A DNA stretch of 64,000 nucleotides from Davidsoniella eucalypti (Eukaryota > Ascomycota > Sordariomycetes > Microascales > Ceratocystidaceae). The notes below the pieces were generated by a model. It did no database searches, had not been told where the DNA came from, and saw nothing but the letters and a program-made list of their open reading frames with translations. The stretch lies in NCBI GenBank assembly GCA_004009845.1, contig RMBW01000007.1:372001-436000 (forward strand). The letters run 5' to 3'. Positions within the stretch are counted from its first letter, which is position 1. Every line of letters starts with the position of its first letter. Below, one piece after another: positions 57,701 to 64,000 of this stretch. A program made the position numbers and the translations under genes.

Positions 57701-58764
57701 TTCTGCGTCCCCTCAAAGTCCACCTTGGTGAAGATGGAGGCGAAGAAGGCTTTGATTCTGGTGGTGTCCAGCAAGAATTTTTCCGTATGGTTATCGCCAA
57801 ATGTCTTGACCCTGAATATGGTGCCTTCACTATAGATCCTCGGACTAGAATGACATGGTTCATGCCGGGTTCTATTGTGGAAACATGGAAGTTTGAGCTT
57901 ATTGGAGTGATCGTCTCACTTGCCATCTACAACGGTCTTACCTTACCGGTCACATTCCCCAAAGCTCTATACCGCAAACTTCTAGGACATCCAACTACGG
58001 ACTTGCAACACATCGAAGATGGATGGCCTGACCTAGCCAATGGCTTGACGTCGCTTCTAGAGTGGAACGAGGACGATGGCGCCGTCGAAGACATCTTTGC
58101 ACGTACGTATGAGTTCTCTGTCGACATGTTTGGACAGGCGGTCTCGCGTCAAATGGATTCCAATAATCCAGAGTGGCCCATCAACGGTGCCGTGAAGCTT
58201 GGAGCAGAATTGTTATCGGCGGCTAACCCAGAGGATGCACCTATGGTTACTAGCGATAACCGTAGCGCCTACGTCAACGACTACATACAATATCTCACTG
58301 ACATCTCTGTCAAAACTCAGTTCGAAGCCTTCCAACGGGGATTCAACGCCTGCCTACAACCCAAGAGCCTCCAACTCCTTACTCCGGCGTCACTCCAGTC
58401 TCTCGTCGAGGGAATTCAAGAAATTGATATATCCGAACTTCGCCGTTACGCCCGGTATGTTGGCTGGGATGTCAACCACCGCACTATCCGTGATTTCTGG
58501 TCGGTTGTCAAGCGATTTGATGACTCGATGAAGCGTAAGCTATTAGAGTTCGTAACCGCATCAGATCGTATTCCAGTTGGCGGGGTCAAAAACGTGCAAT
58601 TTGTTCTACAAAAGAACGGCGAAGAAGACGGCGAGAACCCACGTTTGCCTACAGCTTACACATGCTATGGTACATTACTGTTGCCGTCCTATAAAGACAG
58701 GGAGTCACTCAAGGAGAGATTGTGCATGGCGCTAGAGAATGCCCAAGGCTTTGGCTTCGCTTGA
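54753..58764 (+). CDS. HUL4: HECT-type E3 ubiquitin ligase (Hul4-like), 1,294 aa, three exons
   Basis: Exons are 54753-54985, 55055-57234 and 57293-58764, with introns of 69 and 58 bp. Joins give VEK-FVFQLQHGCGSPSC and FFEQM-YLKRRELFISD. The protein transfers ubiquitin from an E2 to substrates through a thioester cysteine. A small cysteine cluster, HGCGSPSCTTPSCLTC (about 85-100), follows a short N-terminal region, as in Hul4/UBE3A-type AZUL-like modules. A serine-rich disordered stretch (about 110-350) comes next. The HECT domain occupies the last 350 residues: HLGEDGGEEGFDSGGVQQEFF, DPRTRMTWFMPG and the catalytic cysteine in TAYTCYGTLLLP (about 1262), ending AQGFGFA. The start codon is the first ATG; the Hul4 assignment is by N-terminal cysteine motif and overall length. 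Confidence 0.94.
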
Positions 58765-59179
58765 GTTTCGAGGCACAATTCCATCCTAAATTATCTATAT
58801 CCCCCTTCCGTTTACACATCATCATCACATCATCATATCATTGTCTATATCACGTTTCATAGCGCTGTCTTTTTGTTTCTCCTCATGCTTTATTCTATTC
58901 ATCGCTGTTTTATTACCATTATCTTCAACAAGCTACTACTCAATAATCAACTTGGCCATTCTTGTGCGGCACTTGCAACAAATAATTCCTCATCATTAAC
59001 ACAAACAATTTAGAGATTTTCTGCCTTTATTAACCCACAAACTAACCCTAGTATATCGTAACAATTTATGACCCACTTTATACCTTTACCTTTTTCAGTC
59101 AGCGTCTTGAATACAACAACAAATATTTATCTAGCCACAAAGTGACCACAATACTTAAAGATTTACAATACAAATTACC
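58765..59179. other. Intergenic region between HUL4 and the EngB-type GTPase
   Basis: This AT-rich stretch contains the 3' end of the ligase gene and the promoter of the GTPase gene. There is no recognisable element beyond a CATCATCA tract at about 58818. Confidence 0.5.
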
Positions 59180-60805
59180 ATGACGTCTTGTATCAAGACA
59201 CAGCCTATTTTTCGGCAATTGCTTTGGTACCGATTGTATTCTACAACACCACGCTCATTGGCCAAGAAGTCGATATCAGCTGATTTCACATCAACAGCAG
59301 TACCTGTAGCTGTCAAGGATGATTCACGATCACTATGGGAATCTCCCGTGATTATCTACGAGGGCGACAGTGACAAGCCCAAACTCTGGGCTCGGGAACT
59401 CCCTAAGGCGACATCATTCTTCCAGTCAGAAAACACGCCTAAAGCTTCATTTCTATACTCAGCCGCATCCTTCTACGACCACCGTATCAACGACCACGTG
59501 CCCGAGATCTGTATCCTCGGGTGTTCCAACGCCGGCAAATCGACCTTTGTCAACGGCCTCCTCGGCCTACCGATTGCGCGATCCTCATCGACACCAGGAT
59601 ACACGAAGCTACTAAACGCCTTCGGCTGCGGCGCCTACATCCCCCGGTCCACCGTAGCTCAATGGATGGAAGAGTACGCCGCAGCGCAACGTCTACGACA
59701 AGCCAGCGGGAGGGGTGGTGGTAGCAGCTCTACCAGCCGCGGCTCGAGATCAGCGCGGAAAGCGCGCGGAGCTTCTTTGCCGGGAGCTGTGAAGTTGGGT
59801 GCGCCGCGGTCGCTGATTATTGTAGATTCGCCCGGCTATGGATTTAATTCCAAGGCTGAGTGGGGCGCACAGATTGATAAATACCTGCGTCAGCGGAAGA
59901 TGTTGGCGGGTGTTGTTTTGTTGTTGAGGGCGGAGTTGCCGTTGACTACGTCGGATGCTCAGACGCTCGAGTTGTTGGCGGATATCGGAAAGCCGGTGAC
60001 GATTATACTGACTCGAGCGGATCGCTGTGGCGTGCAACATAAGGGAAAGTCATGGACTACTGTTTGTGCTGAAAGAGTCAGTGAGATTCGAGACTGTATT
60101 TCACAATTGGAGGGCAGCAAAAATAAGAATATGCGGTTTGGACGCCGTGGGACGAGGGGAGGAGAAGTTGGAGTAAAGACTGGCGGGGATTTTGGATGCT
60201 GGAATCCCCAGATCTTCGTGTCGGCAGCCGGAATGGCGGGCAGTCTGGCTACAGCCAAAGACGAAGTCTTGCGTGTACGCCGTGTCGGTGAACATGCCGG
60301 CATGGGCGGTGCAAGAATCGCCGTGTTGAAGATGGCAGGACTATTACCCTCATCAAATTTCCAGAAGACGGAAACTGCAGTGATCCCCAATGAACTGGAA
60401 GAATACACAGCGCAGGAAGAACAGGTTGAGGAGGAGCAAGTCAACGAAAAGGAACAGACCCCAACGGTCATTATCGACGTACAGGAAGATCCCGAGCCTA
60501 CGAAACAGTTGTCGGGATGGGAACGGCTAGAGATGAGCGTGTCAAATCCAAAGCGCCAATACACGCACGCTCCACGCAGTGAATGGGCTCGAGAAGAAAA
60601 ACAAGACGCCAAACCGACCATCTCCGGAGGACGGCTTGGAAGAGGGACTCGGACAAAAGCTCAAACATCGGCCAGGTCGACTGGTGGAAAGGCGACAGAG
60701 GAGGAGAAGATTAGCCCGAAGAATAAAGCACTGGAGGTGGGCGAGAGTGGCCATACTGGATATTCGGGCAGCATTGTCTCCTTTGATGAGATTGTATCAC
60801 GGTAA
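59180..60805 (+). CDS. MRX8: EngB/YihA-type GTPase, probably mitochondrial ribosome assembly, 541 aa
   Basis: A single exon from the ATG at 59180. The N terminus (RQLLWYRLYSTTPRSLAKK) is basic, hydroxylated and lacks acidic residues, as in a mitochondrial presequence. Guanine-nucleotide motifs are present in order: G1 GCSNAGKST (about 113), a SSSTPGYTK switch region, G3 DSPGYGF (about 215), G4 LTRADR (about 277) and a G5-like SAAGM (about 347). Bacterial EngB (about 200 aa) assembles the large ribosomal subunit; the yeast relative Mrx8 associates with mitochondrial translation. Unlike them, this protein has a Ser/Gly/Arg-rich insertion between the switch region and G3 (about 155-200) and a roughly 190-residue acidic to basic, low-complexity C-terminal extension with no obvious domain. 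Confidence 0.93.
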   Translation: MTSCIKTQPIFRQLLWYRLYSTTPRSLAKKSISADFTSTAVPVAVKDDSRSLWESPVIIYEGDSDKPKLWARELPKATSFFQSENTPKASFLYSAASFYDHRINDHVPEICILGCSNAGKSTFVNGLLGLPIARSSSTPGYTKLLNAFGCGAYIPRSTVAQWMEEYAAAQRLRQASGRGGGSSSTSRGSRSARKARGASLPGAVKLGAPRSLIIVDSPGYGFNSKAEWGAQIDKYLRQRKMLAGVVLLLRAELPLTTSDAQTLELLADIGKPVTIILTRADRCGVQHKGKSWTTVCAERVSEIRDCISQLEGSKNKNMRFGRRGTRGGEVGVKTGGDFGCWNPQIFVSAAGMAGSLATAKDEVLRVRRVGEHAGMGGARIAVLKMAGLLPSSNFQKTETAVIPNELEEYTAQEEQVEEEQVNEKEQTPTVIIDVQEDPEPTKQLSGWERLEMSVSNPKRQYTHAPRSEWAREEKQDAKPTISGGRLGRGTRTKAQTSARSTGGKATEEEKISPKNKALEVGESGHTGYSGSIVSFDEIVSR

Positions 60806-60999
60806 AGATCACAGTGTAACAACATAATATAGATAGGTAGAATTTGTACGATAGGTGGCCTGGAGAATAGTCACGATGTGTTTAAAACGCGCAAGAAAAA
60901 TATTGATGTATGTACTACAGATTTAGGGTATATATACGATGAAGATAAAGATCGGTAATAAGCTAATCCGACATCGTTCCGCCTTTTAAAATCCCACGC
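60806..60999. other. Convergent 3' intergenic spacer
   Basis: There are 194 bp between the stop codons of the GTPase and MET10. They contain TATATA-rich DNA likely to serve polyadenylation of both genes. Confidence 0.4.
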
Positions 61000-63900
61000 T
61001 TAGTAGACTTCTAGGACGTAACGTCCCTCCTCCTTGAGCTTCTCGATCTCGTTGCGAGCGTTGACCCTCTTGCCGTTGATCTTGGCATCCTCAGCAATAG
61101 CCTCCTCGAGCACAGCAGTAACGTCAGGCACGGGCCAGGTAGGACCGCAAAGGTAGAACGAACCACCATCCTCGATGTACGCCTTACGAATCTCCTTCAT
61201 GGTTTGACGCATGCGGTCCTGAATATAGATCTTCTCGGGCTGATCACGAGAGAAGGCGGCACCCATGAGAGTCAAGACACCAGAGTCGAGGTACGCCTCC
61301 CATTCCTCACCGTATAGGTACTCCTCACGCTGGTGACGAGAACCCATGTACAGCAGGATGCTGCCAATCTCCTTGCCCTGCGCCTTTTGCATAGCACGGT
61401 ACTGCACGAAGGCGCGGAAGGGAGCCAGACCGGTACCCAGACCAGCCATGATCAACGGCGCATCGTCGCGCACAGGCAGTTTCATGACGGAAGGCTTGAC
61501 AGACACAGTAACCTTGGCACCGATAGGCAGTCCTGACAGATAGCGGGTAGCCTGACCAGTACGAAGGCGACCACGGGCATCGGTCCAGTTGACGACGACA
61601 ATCATGAGCGTGACGGAAGTAGGAGTAACAGCCTGGGCAGAAGCAATCGAGTACTCACGACGTTTCATGGGCGAGACGATGGCAGCAAGGTCGTGGAACG
61701 AAGGACGGGCTGAAGGGTAGTCGTTCAGAATATCGGCATACGTGGCAGCGTCATCCTCAGACAGCTTCTTGAAAGCATCAGCACCCTCCTTACCACCCAG
61801 AGCCTCCAGCTTGGCCTTCTCCTCGGGGTTAGTAGCATACTCAGCAAGAGCCTCGTAGAAGCGCTTGGGGGGCCTGCCCAGAATATCAATGTTGTGGATC
61901 AGGCTCTGGTAAACAGTGCGAATCTCGACAGCTCTGGTGTCGCGCGAGGGGACCTCAACCAAATCGTCGGGGTTCAGGCCATACGAGGTAATGAAGGCAG
62001 ACACTTGCTCGGGGTCGTTCTCAGCGTGGATACCCAGAGCCTCACCAATGTTGTAGGTGAGACCAGAGTCACCGAGATCGAACTCGATGTGGAAGATGTT
62101 ACGGTCATAAGTAGTAGGGGTCAAACGACGGTTCTCCTTGACGGTGACAGTCATAGTCTTCACAGGCAGCTCGGGGCGCAGAGCCTCGGTGGTGCCATAC
62201 GCCTCCTTGAAGGCCAGGGCCTTGGCAATGGCTTCCCAGTTCTGAAGCTTAGGGACAACCTTGGGCTCCTCCTTGACGTATGGAGCAAAGCTGCTAGGCT
62301 TGATAGACGAAGGACGAGTCTCGGCAACGAAATCAGCGGGGACATCGGTCCACGAGGCAGAAGTCTCGATCTGCTTGAAGCACAGGCCAAGAGTAGCGAC
62401 GGCATCATCAACGGTGGCAGAGTGACCACCCAAAGCCAGAAGCTTGACAAGGTCCTCGGCCTCGATATCGGGGCGGGCAATCTTGAGGAAAGAAAGCTCA
62501 ACAACAAGCTCGACGGCGGCGGTGTTTTTCTCAAACTCTGCAGTGTCCAGAACAAAGAGGCCCAAGTGCTTCTCGGCAGCAACCTTGCGGACATCAGCAG
62601 GAATGCGCTTCTCAATATCCTCGTGCTTGAAGCCGGAAAGTCGAAGAATGACAGAAGATCCAGCCTTGGCAGAAGCCAGGATATCAACCTCCTTGAGCAG
62701 CTTCTCGTAGCCAACATAGGTGACATCGGCCTCCGCAACAGGGTAAGGAGCCTCGATAGGCTGAGGAGAAATGCGGATATCAGTACGGACAACGCCGCCC
62801 TGAATCAGATTGTCAAAAGTCTCGTTCAAGTATACGTTAGTAGTTGATTCACGAGCCAGGAACTTGCCCAGAATAGTGGGAACGTCAGCCGAGACAGTAG
62901 TATCAGCGTCCCAGAAGGAGAATTGCTGGCCAGCAGTCTCAGGAACAGACAGAGCGCCGTCGACAATTAGGACAGTCTGGCCAAATATGCTAGCCAGAGT
63001 CTCCAGGGACACAGGCTCCAAAGGAGAGTACTTGTACTCGGAAACAACCGGCTCAACGGCCCATTTGCCGGAGAACGAGACAGCAGTCAGCACATCAGCG
63101 TACAGGGCAGACTGGATGGAAGCATCGGTAGAGGCACCCTCTGTGACCTGACCCAGGACAGCGATGTTTCTAGCGCTCTCGGGGACGACCTTGAGGAACT
63201 GCTCCTCGGCGAAGGGGCGGTACAGACGAACGTTGACAACACCAACCTTGGCGCCAGAGGCAGACAGGCGGCTAGCAGCCTGCTTAGCCAGCTGGGCCTC
63301 GGTGCTTCCAAAGACAACCAGCACAGTCTCGGCATCTGCAGCTCCAGAGTACTCAAAGGCCTGGTAGTCAGTGCCCAGCTCGTTGTTGAGCAGAGACAGG
63401 ATATCGAGAGCCTTGCCAGCAGCATCCAGGTGCTTGTTCAGCTCGGGGATCTGAGCCTGGACGGTCTTGTAAAGGTGGGCAATGCCGGCCTCGCTGATGG
63501 TATCGACAATACGCAGAGTCTCGCGGGCCATACGGACACCGTCGTAGACGTGAAGAGTAGGGACAACAGCAGCCAGGAGCGTGGCCAGGACAGCCATGTG
63601 CTGGGTCTCGTAGGCGGAAGACGAGGCAACGACGCCCAGGCCTAGATCTTCAGCCAGGCGCAGAGCACCATCGTACTCGGAAACAATACCGTAGTCAGCA
63701 GCGTAACCCAGAGCCGGGACATGGGCAACAAAGGGGGACGAGACGCCATAGAGCAGAGAGATCTGATCTAGAGTAGTCCGCAGCTGAGTCAAGGCGGCAG
63801 ATGGGGCCAGAAGGGTCTGCGGGATGTGGCGCTTCTTCAGATCGAAATCGGGCGAGAAGATGTAGCCCAGAGCGAACGAACCAGCGCCAGAGCGGGTCTG

Positions 63901-64000
63901 TAGGGGGACAACGGTGGCAGGGGCACCGTAGATGTTCTTCTCGCCTTTAGAAGCCCATTCCTCGGCGGCAATGTCGAGATCAAAAGTCTCGGGGGAGTAG
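61000..64000 (-). CDS. MET10: Assimilatory sulfite reductase (NADPH) flavoprotein subunit, 5'-partial
   Basis: The open frame runs from beyond the window edge to the TAA at 61000-61002, about 999 residues. It begins in-frame at YSPETFDLDIAAEEW, so the start codon lies outside; the yeast protein is 1,035 aa, so only about 30-40 residues are missing. The subunit carries electrons from NADPH through FAD to the sulfite-reducing haem subunit in sulfate assimilation. The N-terminal half is the pyruvate-ferredoxin-oxidoreductase-like region typical of Met10 (YDGVRMARETLRIVDT). The C-terminal third is a ferredoxin-reductase module: FAD-binding RREYSIASAQ, NADPH-binding MAGLGTGLAPFRAFVQYR, GSRHQREEYLYGEEW and YLCGPTWPVPDV, ending VLEVY. 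No introns in the visible part. The alternative TTG at 63792 is not a real start. Confidence 0.96.
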   Translation of the reverse strand, partial: YSPETFDLDIAAEEWASKGEKNIYGAPATVVPLQTRSGAGSFALGYIFSPDFDLKKRHIPQTLLAPSAALTQLRTTLDQISLLYGVSSPFVAHVPALGYAADYGIVSEYDGALRLAEDLGLGVVASSSAYETQHMAVLATLLAAVVPTLHVYDGVRMARETLRIVDTISEAGIAHLYKTVQAQIPELNKHLDAAGKALDILSLLNNELGTDYQAFEYSGAADAETVLVVFGSTEAQLAKQAASRLSASGAKVGVVNVRLYRPFAEEQFLKVVPESARNIAVLGQVTEGASTDASIQSALYADVLTAVSFSGKWAVEPVVSEYKYSPLEPVSLETLASIFGQTVLIVDGALSVPETAGQQFSFWDADTTVSADVPTILGKFLARESTTNVYLNETFDNLIQGGVVRTDIRISPQPIEAPYPVAEADVTYVGYEKLLKEVDILASAKAGSSVILRLSGFKHEDIEKRIPADVRKVAAEKHLGLFVLDTAEFEKNTAAVELVVELSFLKIARPDIEAEDLVKLLALGGHSATVDDAVATLGLCFKQIETSASWTDVPADFVAETRPSSIKPSSFAPYVKEEPKVVPKLQNWEAIAKALAFKEAYGTTEALRPELPVKTMTVTVKENRRLTPTTYDRNIFHIEFDLGDSGLTYNIGEALGIHAENDPEQVSAFITSYGLNPDDLVEVPSRDTRAVEIRTVYQSLIHNIDILGRPPKRFYEALAEYATNPEEKAKLEALGGKEGADAFKKLSEDDAATYADILNDYPSARPSFHDLAAIVSPMKRREYSIASAQAVTPTSVTLMIVVVNWTDARGRLRTGQATRYLSGLPIGAKVTVSVKPSVMKLPVRDDAPLIMAGLGTGLAPFRAFVQYRAMQKAQGKEIGSILLYMGSRHQREEYLYGEEWEAYLDSGVLTLMGAAFSRDQPEKIYIQDRMRQTMKEIRKAYIEDGGSFYLCGPTWPVPDVTAVLEEAIAEDAKINGKRVNARNEIEKLKEEGRYVLEVY

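Noticed and set aside
61894..62847. 317-codon plus-strand frame opposite MET10
   Set aside because: Antisense shadow of a highly biased coding sequence; the minus-strand frame carries all the Met10 motifs.
1..64000. CRISPR array, operon or integrated viral genome
   Set aside because: No regularly spaced repeats with unique spacers, genes are monocistronic with introns, and no viral structural or replication gene was seen.

Overview
The window is nuclear DNA of a fungus, most probably a filamentous ascomycete (Pezizomycotina). Its genes carry short GT-AG introns (about 55-120 bp), intergenic DNA is AT-rich, the tRNA-Leu gene is split by an intron, and the gene set is fungal: a DUF3638/DUF3645 giant protein, Rei1, Hul4-type HECT ligase, Met10, Ccc2, Hst2, Bna6, a Far10/SLMAP-type FHA protein and Mgr2/Romo1. 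I cannot name the species.

Layout. 0-6.5 kb is gene-poor and repeat-rich: a 1.3 kb dispersed repeat (second copy at 42.5-43.8 kb) carrying an inserted 489-bp MITE, decayed gene pieces, and scattered copies of a GC-rich repeat family that recurs at 50.0-50.7 kb. 6.7-17.1 kb holds one three-exon gene for a 3,407-residue helicase-like protein. 18.9-22.4 kb holds a copper amine oxidase (+) converging on quinolinate phosphoribosyltransferase (-). 22.9-29.3 kb holds an unknown C-terminally membrane-anchored protein and the FHA tail-anchored protein, both on the minus strand. 29.3-33.5 kb is non-coding, with small repeats and a target-primed-type mini-insertion. 33.5-36.9 kb holds Mgr2/Romo1 (five exons, first intron GC-AG) and an Hst2-type sirtuin. 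36.9-41.6 kb shows no convincing gene. 41.6-44.8 kb has two small minus-strand genes of unknown function on either side of the second repeat copy. 45.5-48.9 kb is a copper P-type ATPase. A tRNA-Leu(AAG) lies at 50.8 kb, Rei1 at 51.7-53.3 kb (-), the Hul4-like HECT ligase at 54.8-58.8 kb, the EngB-type mitochondrial GTPase at 59.2-60.8 kb, and Met10 (5' end outside the window) at 61.0-64.0 kb (-).

Most genes are unrelated housekeeping functions, and there is no gene cluster. Loose themes are copper (the Ccc2-type ATPase delivers copper to the secretory pathway; the amine oxidase needs copper) and mitochondria (Mgr2, EngB). The most notable items are the MITE with its matching empty site in the same window, the GC-AG intron needed to complete Mgr2, a poly-A mini-insertion flanked by 12-bp direct repeats, the translatable 63-nt sirtuin intron, and an unidentified small gene with a possible degenerate MADS-like segment. 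Exon joins were made by hand from splice signals, frame and family resemblance. No database search was run.
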